Positions 1-9,328 of a stretch of DNA of 64,000 nucleotides are shown piece after piece. This DNA comes from Mycoplasma sp. SG1 (GTDB lineage: Bacteria; Bacillota_I; Bacilli_A; Mycoplasmatales; SG1), in assembly GCF_023612375.1 (NCBI RefSeq), contig NZ_CP076852.1:541475-605474 (forward strand), given 5' to 3'. Each line of letters starts with the position of its first letter. The stretch's first letter is position 1. The translations under genes were made by a program, and so were the position numbers. The notes below the pieces were generated by a model, which saw nothing but the letters and a program-made list of their open reading frames with translations, did not search any database and was not told the DNA's origin.

Positions 1-571
1 TTAAATTTAACGAAATCTCGCCATACGTTCCACGTGCTTTTTTATCTAAAAAAATAGTAACTAATTTTTTAGTATCACTTAAACTATTTTTTTCAAATTG
101 TTGTAAAGAATCTTTTACATTAATCAAAGAATTAGAAATTTCTTGATATTTTTGGACTAATGTTTTTGTTTTCTCATCTTCTTCAATAAACTTTTTTGAA
201 ACACTTTGAAAATTTTCTAAAATTGGTTTTAACTTATCCGTATTTATTTGTTGAAATGATTGCTCTGTTTTGGTTGATAATTCAGTTAAAGTTTTCGAAA
301 CGTTTTTATCATTATTAAGAAGGGTGGTAATATGTGCTTCTAAAGTTGCGTTGTTTTTAATTAAATCCGACATCGCTTCATATTGATTTTTATATTGTTC
401 TTTTAATAGATTCATTTCATCCTTTAAAGGATTTGAATCTGGATTTAATACTTGATTTGGATAAGGAACAGATTTAGAACGTTTTGTTATTAAAATATAT
501 ATTAAAAATCCTAATAAAACAATCGTGCACGTTGCTAGAAAACCTAAAATTAAATAAATAACTGTAGACAT
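1..571 (-). CDS. rmuC: RmuC family DNA recombination protein (3' end cut off by window)
   Basis: The first 190 codons are visible, starting at an ATG at 571; the gene runs off the left edge. The protein opens with one hydrophobic membrane segment (about residues 3-26), followed by a long charged coiled-coil region rich in Glu, Lys, Gln and Asn, and ends here with KARGTYGEISLN, which matches the start of the conserved RmuC nuclease-like domain (usual form G-x-W-G-E-x-x-L). In characterised bacteria RmuC limits recombination between short inverted repeats; its mechanism is not settled. The identification rests on the N-terminal architecture plus the GEISL motif, since the catalytic-like domain lies outside the window. 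Confidence 0.8.
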   Translation of the reverse strand, partial: MSTVIYLILGFLATCTIVLLGFLIYILITKRSKSVPYPNQVLNPDSNPLKDEMNLLKEQYKNQYEAMSDLIKNNATLEAHITTLLNNDKNVSKTLTELSTKTEQSFQQINTDKLKPILENFQSVSKKFIEEDEKTKTLVQKYQEISNSLINVKDSLQQFEKNSLSDTKKLVTIFLDKKARGTYGEISLNL

Positions 572-581
572 TGAAAATTAT

Positions 582-1679
582 CTATCAAACCTTTGCTAAT
601 TGGTGATACATTTTTTCATCTAGTTGTTCTAAGAAAATTGTAATTAATTTAATTGCAGCTTCAACATCTGCAAGTGAACATACTTCGTTATGGGTATGAA
701 GGTAACGAGATGGAATTGAAATGGTTATTGTTAAGACCCCTGTACCTGATTTATGAATTGACCCAGCGTCAGTTCCACCAGAAGTTAAAGGATCAAGGTT
801 ATAAGGAATTTTATGATCTTGACAGATTTGAATAAATTTATCAACTAAAGTTGGAGTACAAATACATGTTCCGTCCATAATCGAAATAGCGACCCCTTTA
901 TTTAATTTGGTATCGTTATCGCTTAATGGTTTGAAAGTATCATCTGTTACGGTTGTATCAATCACAACAGCGATTAAAGGTTTAACTAAATTGGCTGTTG
1001 TCATGGCTCCCCTAATCCCAACTTCTTCTTGCACAACTGCAGCGCCATAAAGATGAAAATTAGGTCTTTTATTCGCAAAATGTTTCAGAACTTGGTCAAG
1101 AATTGTAATCCCAACACGATTATCAACAGACTTAGTGCAGGCATAAACGCCATTTGATAATAAAAGTGAAGTATCATGTTTAACAATCGGATCTCCAATA
1201 TTAATCCCAAAACTTTCAACTTCTTGACGAGATGATGCTCCAATATCAATGAAAATTTTATCACGATCCATTAGTTTTGTTCTTTGTTCAACTGAAAGTA
1301 AATGAATCGGAGGGGCACCTATGATGCCGATAATATATTTATTTAATTTACGTGAATAGATTTTAACTTTTTTTCCGATTAAGACATGAACTCATCAACC
1401 ACCAAGATTACCGAATTTAATCAATCCATGCGTTGTAATCTCGTTTATAATAAAACCAATTTCATCAGCATGAGCATCTAATAAAACCCGATATTTTGAA
1501 TCTAATTTACCTTTTTTAACAGCAATAAGGCTTCCTAAATTATCACTAATAAACTCATCAACATATGGTTTAACATTTTTAGAGAACATATCAAGGACTG
1601 GTTTTTCAAAGCCAGATGGTCCAAATTCTTCGCCATAGTTTTTTAAGATATTAAATAAGTATTGATATTTACTAGTCAT
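582..1679 (-). CDS. M42 family metallo-aminopeptidase (glutamyl/deblocking aminopeptidase, FrvX/YsdC type)
   Basis: 365 aa, ATG start at 1679, stop TAG at 582-584. All the metal-site signatures of the M42 family are visible: DAHADEIGF (His and Asp ligands), VQEEVGIRGA (catalytic Glu pair), DTTVTDDT, GGTDAGS and a C-terminal HTHNEV. The family forms dodecameric cytoplasmic peptidases that trim N-terminal residues from peptides taken up or produced by proteases. The coding frame contains a tandem UGA-UGA at about 1389-1394, in the GG-W-W-V-H-V stretch just before the beta-strand that follows the first ligands, and a UGA as the last sense codon. In the standard code it would appear as two broken pieces. 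The start lies one base from the end of the upstream dUTPase gene, so the two are probably co-transcribed. Confidence 0.92.
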
Positions 1680-1680
1680 G

Positions 1681-2256
1681 TTAATAATTATTTTGTTGTC
1701 TTTGATAATTTATTTTGTTTTTATCTTTGTATGATTGAAACAGAACTGCTCAATCAATTTTTAAAGCAAAAATTAATTTTAAAAAATCTTGAAATAAAGT
1801 TGTAAATAAAATGTTTATTTTATCTGATTTTTTTGGAAGATTATTTTCTTGATTTTTTATTTCATTAAATAATAAACTTGAAGCAAGAAAAAGATTTAAA
1901 AAAGAGATTGTAACTTCAGATTGATTATGTTCTGCCTCATTTTTAAAGGTTGAAAAATTAAAATTAAGTGATAGCCCTATGCTGATTAAAAAATGTAAAC
2001 AATCAGCGGTTTCATCTAAGATAATATTGAACTCACTTGAAGGTTTTTGCGATCAATACTTAAAAGATCTAGTTTCATTTGCAAGTTCAGCAACTTCAAC
2101 TTGAAACGCTAAAATCTTTTTTTCAAGATAAAAGGAAATTGGTTTGTTGATATTTTTTAAAATATAGTTGTCTAATTGCAATTGTTCATTAACAATTGTC
2201 AATAAAATAGTTAAAAAGTCAGATTCTGGTTTTGGTTCTAGATTATCTTTTAACAC
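1681..2256 (-). CDS. Dimeric (MazG-fold) dUTP diphosphatase
   Basis: 191 aa. The motif FQVEVAELANETRSFKYW followed by ILDETADCLHFLISIGLSL is the signature of the all-alpha dimeric dUTPase family (two E-x-x-E-like metal motifs), which hydrolyses dUTP to dUMP and keeps uracil out of DNA. The start is taken as GTG at 2256 because an in-frame TAA lies immediately before it and no ATG occurs before the first conserved motif. The C-terminal half holds the usual helices, then an Asn/Gln-rich tail. Two UGA codons encode the W in FKYW and the W in KIDWAVL. It is unrelated in fold to the trimeric dUTPase. It sits between the infC ribosomal operon and the M42 peptidase. Confidence 0.85.
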
Positions 2257-2284
2257 TTATTCGATTTTTTTTAAGCTAAAATGA

Positions 2285-2662
2285 CTATTTAACGTTTTTT
2301 ACTTGTTCGTTCTTTAATCCGTCTTTAGCTTTTAAAACTAATTCTTGAAAAACAGAAGGTTGATGAATCGCTATTTCTGATAAAAGTTTTCTATTCAGAT
2401 TAATATTAGATTCTTTTAAACCGTGAATAAATTTAGAATATGAAAGGTTATCTGTTTTTAAAGCAGAATTAATTCTTGTTATCCATAGTCTTCTAAACTG
2501 CTGTTTTCTTTGTTTTCGGCCTTTATAGGCATAAACTAAGGAATTAAAAACTTGTTCTTTGGCAGTTCTGTATAAACGATGTTTTGAACCGAAATAACCT
2601 TTCGCTTGTTTTAAAAATTTTTTTCTACGATTTCTTGTTATGACTGAATTGGATATTCTCAT
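2285..2662 (-). CDS. rplT: 50S ribosomal protein L20
   Basis: 125 aa, ATG start at 2662. The N-terminal basic stretch with KKFLKQAKGYFGSKHRLYR and the central RRLWITRINSA are the L20 signature. L20 binds 23S rRNA early in large-subunit assembly. It is the last gene of the infC-rpmI-rplT operon found across Firmicutes and Mollicutes, starting 19 nt after rpmI. In other bacteria L20 represses this operon by binding the leader or intergenic RNA; I could not identify a convincing binding site here. The length is normal, with a short Lys-rich C-terminal extension. Confidence 0.97.
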   Translation of the reverse strand: MRISNSVITRNRRKKFLKQAKGYFGSKHRLYRTAKEQVFNSLVYAYKGRKQRKQQFRRLWITRINSALKTDNLSYSKFIHGLKESNINLNRKLLSEIAIHQPSVFQELVLKAKDGLKNEQVKNVK

Positions 2663-2681
2663 GGTAATTTATCTTAGTAAT

Positions 2682-2891
2682 TTATCTTAATTTATTTAAT
2701 ATTCCTCTTAATAATCTTTTACGATCTGTTTTATCAATAACTGTTTCTTTCGCTAAATGACGACGTTTTGAAGGATTTTTAGTTGTAGCAAGATGACTTT
2801 TAAAAGCACGATGACGCATTATTTTATTTCTGGCTGTGATTTTAAAACGTTTTGCAATTGATTTTCTTGTTTTAAGTTTGGTTTTTTTCAT
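2682..2891 (-). CDS. rpmI: 50S ribosomal protein L35
   Basis: 69 aa, strongly basic. The segments KTRKSIAKRFKIT, KIMRHRAFKSHL and KRHLAK match ribosomal protein L35, a small structural protein of the large subunit. The ATG start at 2891 lies inside the 3' end of infC, with 20 nt of overlap, so translation of the two is probably coupled. Middle gene of the infC-rpmI-rplT operon. Confidence 0.96.
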   Translation of the reverse strand: MKKTKLKTRKSIAKRFKITARNKIMRHRAFKSHLATTKNPSKRRHLAKETVIDKTDRKRLLRGILNKLR

Positions 2892-3495
2892 TTTTGTTAT
2901 TTAAATTTGATTTAGGCTTTTTTTTATTAACAACTATCGGATTTAAAACTGTTTGATAAACATTTTGGGCAAATTTTACTTCTGGAACGATTTTTAAATA
3001 ATCTTTAACTTCGTTAATAATATTATTTATAATCGTTAATCCTTTTTCTTTGTTTAAGACTTCTCTGCCCCTGAACATAACTAAAACTTTTACTTGATGT
3101 CCTGCTTTTAAAAAAGATACAATTCTTCTCGTTTTAGTATTTAAATCTCCTTCACCTATTTGTGGTCTTAATTTTATTTGTTTCAGTTTCTGCCTTAAAG
3201 TGGCTGCATTTTGTTTTCTTTGCTTTAATTTTTGCTGATATTTAAACTTCCCATAGTTCATAATCCGACAAATCGGAATATCAGCTTTTTTCAAAGAAAC
3301 ACAAACTAAATCCAGACCTTGAACTTTAGCTTGATCATCAGCAACCTTTGAAGCAATTTTTATTAACTTATTTTTACCAGTTTTTTCATCATCTGGAGAA
3401 ATCAAAAGAATTTCTGGGAATTTACTAACAATTTCTTCGTTGATTAATTCATCATTTTGATGTTTAATTGGATTGGTTTTAATAAATTTTTTAAT
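2872..3495 (-). CDS. infC: Translation initiation factor IF-3, predicted ATT start
   Basis: 207 aa. IF-3 signatures: INEEI near the N terminus, ICRIMNYGKFKYQQ in the linker region, then the C-terminal domain IKLRPQIGEGDLNTKTRR and VKVLVMFRGRE. IF-3 binds the 30S subunit and checks the initiator tRNA and start codon. No ATG, GTG or TTG lies in frame upstream of the conserved INEEI. The best start is an ATT at 3495, preceded by a good Shine-Dalgarno AAGGAG with 5 nt spacing. infC classically starts with ATT in Escherichia coli, where this lets IF-3 regulate itself. The C-terminal tail is Lys/Asn-rich and overlaps rpmI by 20 nt. Confidence 0.93.
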   Translation of the reverse strand: MKKFIKTNPIKHQNDELINEEIVSKFPEILLISPDDEKTGKNKLIKIASKVADDQAKVQGLDLVCVSLKKADIPICRIMNYGKFKYQQKLKQRKQNAATLRQKLKQIKLRPQIGEGDLNTKTRRIVSFLKAGHQVKVLVMFRGREVLNKEKGLTIINNIINEVKDYLKIVPEVKFAQNVYQTVLNPIVVNKKKPKSNLNNKNEKNQT

Positions 3496-3590
3496 AATTA
3501 CTCCTTCACTTTTTAGAGCTATTTTAATTTCAATTTAAGAATAAATAAATTATTGTCTTATCATAAAATAAGAATAATTTTATCTTTTAT

Positions 3591-3596
3591 ATTATA
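3591..3596 (-). promoter_or_regulatory. Possible -10 box for the infC operon
   Basis: A perfect TATAAT on the minus strand lies about 95 nt before the infC start, in the 180-nt gap after thrS. No convincing -35 box was seen. In this AT-rich background such a hexamer can occur by chance, so this is only a candidate. Confidence 0.3.
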
Positions 3597-3677
3597 TATA
3601 AACTTTAAAAATTTTATAACTTTTAATATTTTTAAAACCACCTTAATTAATAAAGGATCAAAAATAATTTAAAAAAT

Positions 3678-6110
3678 TTAAGATAAAAATGTTTTTATTT
3701 CGGTTTTTAAATTATTTAAAAAATGACTCAATTTTGCTTTGGTGGTTTTATTACTACGACATTGTCTAAATGAAATTAAAGCATTTTCAAACTCAAAATG
3801 ATTTTCAAAACCGCTTTCATGAAGTTCGTTTTGACCAATAATTAATTGATATGGAATTTTTTTGATTTGTCCATAACGAATTTTATAATTTAAACGTTCT
3901 TCTGAATCATCATATTTAACTCTAAACCCTTCATCTATCAAGACATTTGAAATATGTTTTGAATAGGTTGAAATTTTTTGTGATATTTTTTCATCTTGTT
4001 GTAAAACTGGAATAATCTGAATTTGAACTGGAGAAATAAATAACGGTAAAAGTCCTCCAAACTGTTCTAACAAAACACTAATAAAACGTTCAAAAGTTCC
4101 TATTATCCCGAAATGAATCAAAACAGGATGTTGTTGTTGGTTGTTTTTATCAATATAAATGACATTCAAATGATCAGATGTTGGAAGAAGATAATCAAGT
4201 TGTAATGTAGCGATTGTTATTTCATGATTTCAAATCGTATTTATTTGGAGATCGATCTTAGGACCATAAAAAGCTGCTTCACCATAATTAACAACATAAT
4301 CAATTTTTTTCTGAGCTTTAAACTGTTCTAGACAATTTTTTAACATTAATTCAGATTGATGCCATAAATCAGAATGTTTATCTGCTCCATCATCGCTATC
4401 ACCAAGACTTAAGGAATAATAAAATTTAATTTGAAACTTATTTAAAACTTCTGTAATTAAATGGAGTAATTGAAGAACTAATTTTTCGATTTGTTGATGT
4501 AAACAAAAGATATGAGCATCAAATAATTCCATCCCTCTTACTCTTTCAAGTCCAGATAATGCTCCGCTATATTCATGTCTGAAAAGAGGCGATTCTTCAA
4601 CCAACTTTACTGGTAAATCTTTATAACTAGGTTTTAAATGATTAAATATCAAACAATGATGAGGACATGTCATTGGTCTTAGAAAAAATGTATTTTCAAT
4701 ATCTGAATTTAATGATTGAAAATTACCATCTAACTGAGCATGATCTTTAATGTTAATTTCTGAAAACATGCAATTGTAATAACGTTTTAAATGACCAGAT
4801 TTTAAATACAAATTTTTTGAACCAAGGACAGGAGAATTAACAAACTGAAAACCGTATTCTAAGTATTTTTTTCTTAGATAAACTTTAATTTTATCTTTAA
4901 TGATTGTTCCATTCGGTAGTCAAATTGGAAATCCTAGTCCAACATTTTTTTCAAAAAAATATAAATCAAGTTCTTTCCCTAAAAAACGATGATCAATTAA
5001 AGCGTTTTTATTATATAAATCTAGATTTTCTTTTAAGTTTGTTTTTGATGGAGCACAGGTTCCAATTAAAGAAATTTCAAAAACTGGTTTTAAAATTGAT
5101 TTACCATAACAGATTTGAAAAGCGTTTAAAATCTTTGCGTCTGTAATTTGAACTGCTTTAAAAGAATGGTTAAAAATACTAAAATGGCTTAATTCATGAC
5201 AATTTAAAACGACCGGTTTATTAACAGGATCAACGACAGAACCTAAACAAGACTCTTTTAAAACGATTGTATGACCGCAAAATTGTTTACAATTATCATA
5301 TTTTTGATTTTGAAAATGAATCTGTTTTGTATGTTCTTCAAAAATAATATTAAAAAATTTAGCATCAAAAAATGAGTTATGTTTAGAATTTAAAATCGCT
5401 TTTAAAATGGGGGCAATATCTTTTTGTAAACTTTTGATAAATCTATTATCTAAACTATCAGAAATAACATAGAACTTAATTTTAAATTGCTTAATTGATT
5501 TTGATTTAGTAATTAATTGAACTGATGGATTAATTAAAAGTTTTTCAAAAGATTCAACTAATGTAGAAATATTTTTTTCTCAATCTTTCGGTTTTATGTT
5601 AAAAAGTGAAAATAGTTTTTTAAATCTTTCTTCATCTTTATTATTAAAAAATAAAGATTGGTATGGATCAAAAAAATAATTTTCTTGATCAGAAGTAGGT
5701 TTAAATTCAACTGCTTTAGCATGTTGTTGAATTAACAATAAAGCAAGTAGTCCTGCTGAATTATTTAGTAAATCTAAATATGAAAGATCATTTTTATCAA
5801 CGATAAAATCTAATTTATAAATTTTTGATGATTGATCATTACAAAACGTTTTATCATAAAATGATAAAGTTTGTCCAATTCCAATCGTGTCCTTGTTATT
5901 TATCTGAACAGCGATGATTTGTTTTAAGGTTTTCTCATTAAAATTAAAATGATTCGCTTTTTTTATCGATTCTTTAATAAAATCAGGTAAAAAAGATTTG
6001 CTTTGATCATTTAATTTTAAAAAGTAAAAAAAGAAAGGAAGATCACGACTTATTAAGAACTCAACGTTATTGACGATAACTTTTGATAAATTCTTGTTTT
6101 GATAGTCCAT
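3678..6110 (-). CDS. thrS: Threonyl-tRNA synthetase with enlarged N-terminal region and lost editing-site histidines
   Basis: 810 aa, long for the family (about 640 in E. coli). The catalytic half is intact: RPMTCPHH (zinc Cys), FRHEYSGALSGLERVRG (motif 2), ELFDAHIFC (zinc His), YGEAAFYGPKIDLQI and PVLIHFGIIGTFERF (zinc His plus motif 3), then a C-terminal anticodon-binding domain. The enzyme charges tRNA-Thr. In the N-terminal half, the editing-domain signature that normally reads H-S-x-x-H-L-L is N-S-A-G-L-L at residues 117-122, so both histidines are gone, and about 260 residues separate it from the DHRFLGKELDL that opens the catalytic part. The start is ATG 6110, 70 nt after pyk. No T-box leader was seen. 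Confidence 0.95.
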
Positions 6111-6180
6111 CGTTTATTCCTTTATAACATCTTTTGGTTGCTAATATTACTATTATTTGTTAAATAATAAATATTTTAAT

Positions 6181-7623
6181 TTAAATTAATGATACATTTC
6201 CAGCATCATAAAATAACATTTTTTTAACTCAAACGTTGTTGCTTATGCTATTTTTATAATAGTGATTCATACAATAAGAAACTAAAAATTTATTTATGTC
6301 ATCTTTTGTTTCTAATTTTTCACTAGGCTCATTTACAACAACAAAGCCAGCAGATAAATATGCTAAATTATTGAAATCTTTATTTTTAAAGATAAAAATT
6401 GGAATATGTAACTTGAAAGAGCTTAAAATTTTTAAGTCAGTTTCTGTATAAGTTTTTAGAAAAATTGCTCCAATGTCATTGTATTTTTCAATCAATCCCA
6501 ATCAAGAATTTATATCCTTGTTATTTAAACGTAAAAATCATTTATAAAATTGACTTTGTTTAAACTTAAAGAATTTAGATTCAGTATAAAAAATGATTTT
6601 ATTCATCGCTGATGCTGCTATAACTGGATATTTTCCAGAAGCTGTTTCAGCAGATAACATAGTAGCAGTTGCACATTGCATAATCGCAACATAAACATCA
6701 TTTGCTTCTGCTCTTGTTGGAATAAGATTATTGGTCATTGATTCTAACATATGAGTTGCAACAATAATTGATTTTTGATGTTTTAGTGCTAAATTGATGA
6801 ATTTGAATTGATAATCTGGTAATTTATAAAAAGGGATTTCAAGCCCTAAATCACCACGAGCAATCATAATCATATCTGAAAATTTTAAAATTAATTCAAA
6901 ATTGCTTACTGCTTCAGCGGTTTCTATTTTTGATATTATTTTAATATTTGGTTTATTATTTGCTTTTAAAAAATTACGAATTGTAATAACATCACGATGT
7001 GTTTTTACAAAAGAAATCGCAACAAAATTAAAGTCATTTTCACAAGCAAATTTAACATCTGCTTGATCTTTTTCAGAAAAGAAATTTAATGACAATGAAG
7101 TGTTTTTAGCAGTAACACTTTTATGATCTGTTAATGCATGTGTATTTTCTGCAACTGCTATGATATAGTCATTTTCAATTTTTTTAATTTTTAGTGAAAA
7201 TTTACCATCATCGACTAATATTTTAGTATCACGATGAGTAATGTCATTTCCTAAACCACTGTAGTTTACTGAAAATTGTTCTTTATCTCCAACCACAGTT
7301 TTTGCTAAATGGATTTTTATAGTTGAACCTTTTTCATATAAAACTTTACCATCTTTGAAAGTATCAGTTCTTACTTCTGGTCCTTTGGTATCTAACAATA
7401 AACCTACGTTAACATCATAGGTTTTTTCAATTTCACGGATTTTAGCAATCTTATCTTTTATGCCTTCATGAGTTCCGTGTGAACAATTAAAACGAAAACA
7501 ATCAACGCCGTTGGCTATTAATTCATGAATTATTTGAGGTGTATCAGAAGCAGGTCCAATAGTTGCAATAATTTTCGATGATTTAAGATAACGTTTTAAC
7601 ATATTTTTTTTAATTTCATCCAT
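6181..7623 (-). CDS. pyk: Pyruvate kinase
   Basis: 480 aa, ATG at 7623. It converts phosphoenolpyruvate and ADP to pyruvate and ATP, the main ATP-yielding step of glycolysis in mollicutes. Visible family signatures: KIIATIGPAS at the N terminus, FRFNCSHG, LLDTKGPEVR, FVAISFVKT, KIISKIET with the catalytic Lys, MIMIARGDLGLEI, and MLSAETASGKYPV. The C-terminal domain is read through UGA codons around 6500-6540, ending in a TAA at 6181. Length is normal and the typical extra C-terminal PEP-utiliser domain of some Bacilli is absent. It is followed 70 nt later by thrS on the same strand. Confidence 0.96.
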
Positions 7624-8039
7624 ATTATTATTGATGTATTTTAAACTTTGATTTGATTTTTGATTTATTTAAGTATTTTATTAATTTTTTGAAACTTTGA
7701 ACCAAAATTAAATTACTTTACTATAAAAAACTTTTAGATTATTTTTAACTTGATTTTTTGAAATTTTATTGAATCCTTAAAAAATCCAATATTACAACTA
7801 CACTTATTTATGTACATAACTACGAACAATCACAACATCTTAAATATACGAAAATAATTTAATTTAGTAATATGCATTTAATATTAATTAAAAAAAATAT
7901 ATTCTAATTTTTAAACAAGATAAATAAGTAAAAATATTGGTCAAAAAAATTTTTTTTATTTATATAGAAAATTATAAAATAAAAAAATAAAAAAGTAAGA
8001 AATAGTATAAAAAAACATCAAATAGTATAAAAAAATAGA
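7624..8039. other. Intergenic region between pyk and pnuC, no gene seen
   Basis: Very AT-rich, with no frame open and no protein or RNA signature. It contains a short direct repeat, aatagtataaaaaa, twice around 8001-8034. The part next to 7623 should hold the pyk promoter, but no box pair stands out. Confidence 0.5.
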
Positions 8040-8068
8040 AGTTGTAAGATAAAAATTATCGAACAACT
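8040..8068 (-). terminator. Probable rho-independent terminator of pnuC
   Basis: On the minus strand an interrupted hairpin (AGTTGT / GATAA, loop, TTATC / ACAACT, with a 2x2 internal loop) lies 20 nt after the pnuC stop and is followed by CTATTTTTTT. Confidence 0.6.
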
Positions 8069-8088
8069 AATATTTAAGTAAATATAAG

Positions 8089-9033
8089 TTAATTTACCGT
8101 TTCTTTTATCTGATGGTGGTGATGTGATCTATAAAGTTTTAGATGCGGTAAAAATCAAAGAATTAAACCGTTTATTGCAGTACCAAAATATAAAAGATAC
8201 ATAAACATTAAATTAAATGTTGAAAAGTCTCATTGCCCATCGTGTACAAATTTCCATGGTCCTCATAGTAAAATTAGAAATACATCTGACAGCAACCATA
8301 ATGCATATTGCTCTCTTTTTTTAAATAATGCCAAAGTTTGGGCACAAATAAAAATAGATGTAGATATAGCATCAAAAATTCTTCTAGTGATAGCAGAAGT
8401 CCCTGTTTGAACCCCACCTTTGTCAAAGAAATAACTTAATCCAGCGCTTTCAAAGTATAAAAATATTGTTAATAAAGCTCAAACGTATGCAAGCATAACT
8501 CATTGAAATTTATCCAACTTACCAGGTTTAATATCCCTGCTTTCACCTTTAAATTCTCCTAATTCTTTTTTTCAATGAAAATAACTATAAACATTGATAG
8601 GAAAAATATAGAAAAACATATTTTGAAAATTCAGTCATGTATTAGTAGAGATAGCAGATAAGCCAATCAAGCATACATTAAATGCTCCTCAGAAAAAATT
8701 TGTAACTTTTCTATTCATTAAAAGCACAACACATACAACACCTGTAACAACCGATATTACACTTACAACGCTCATTACAGTTGCGAAATTTCAACCATTT
8801 TTAGACTGTCAAATTCACGGTCCTAACATTTCTGACTTTTTTCCGCTGATTATAAATTGCCAATTAACCAAAGAGTTAACGGCTAATAATACAGCTAGGG
8901 TTAGCATAACAGTTCAGAAGAACCAATGTAAATCTAATATATCTTCAATCATCATTCGTACCCCTTTTTTGATAGAGTTTACGAATCTAATACCAAGATT
9001 ATCTAATTTTGGATCTGCTTTATTGATAATCAT
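8089..9033 (-). CDS. pnuC: PnuC-like nicotinamide riboside transporter
   Basis: 314 aa multi-pass membrane protein with about seven or eight hydrophobic segments, many of them carrying UGA-encoded tryptophans, so the gene is invisible under the standard code. The ATG at 9033 is preceded by AAAAGGAAA. Hallmarks of PnuC are the Trp- and Asn-rich helices: NFFWGAFNVCLIGLSAIST, the NVYSYFHWKK stretch before the central loop, and the LDKFQWVMLAYVWALL helix. PnuC moves nicotinamide riboside by facilitated diffusion, trapped inside by phosphorylation; it would feed NAD synthesis in an organism without the de novo route. The C terminus has a cluster of four histidines (SHHHHQ). The call rests on overall pattern rather than a unique catalytic motif. 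Confidence 0.75.
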
Positions 9034-9201
9034 TAAATATTTTCCTTTTAATTTTGAAATATATATTTTTTTGCTTTTTTCAGTACTATTAAAAAAATAA
9101 TTTTAATTTTTTAAAAAAATAAATCTAATTAAAAATAAAAATAAACTGGAAATAAAAAATTATTTCTGCTATTTTTCTGAAAAAGACAAAATTTAAAAAT
9201 C

Positions 9202-9244
9202 ACTTATTTTTAAGTTTAAAATAAGTTCTTTTATTATAAAAGAA
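9202..9244 (-). promoter_or_regulatory. Two adjacent inverted repeats in the pnuC upstream region
   Basis: ACTTATTTT at 9202-9210 pairs with AAAATAAGT at 9218-9226, and TTCTTTTAT at 9226-9234 pairs with ATAAAAGAA at 9236-9244. The second is a perfect 19-bp palindrome whose minus-strand centre reads TTTATAATAAA, so it also contains a TATAAT-like box. They lie 170-210 nt before the pnuC start. They could be an operator, a leader hairpin or chance in AT-rich DNA. Confidence 0.35.
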
Positions 9245-9272
9245 TAATCATACCTAAAATTAATTTTAATAA

Positions 9273-9310
9273 AAAAAATAACTAGGTTATAAAAAACCTA
9301 GTTATTTTTT
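9273..9310 (-). terminator. Rho-independent terminator after the P-type ATPase gene
   Basis: A perfect 16-bp stem (AAAAAATAACTAGGTT and its complement) with a 6-nt loop, ending in a run of T on either strand. It lies 18 nt past the stop of the ATPase gene, so it ends that minus-strand transcript. Confidence 0.9.
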
Positions 9311-9328
9311 GAAACGACTGAAAACAAT

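Noticed and set aside
6111-6180. T-box riboswitch before thrS
   Set aside because: Only 70 nt separate pyk and thrS and no stem I, T-box sequence or terminator is visible.
8001-8034. Repeat aatagtataaaaaa as a regulatory array
   Set aside because: Two copies in extremely AT-rich DNA are expected by chance.
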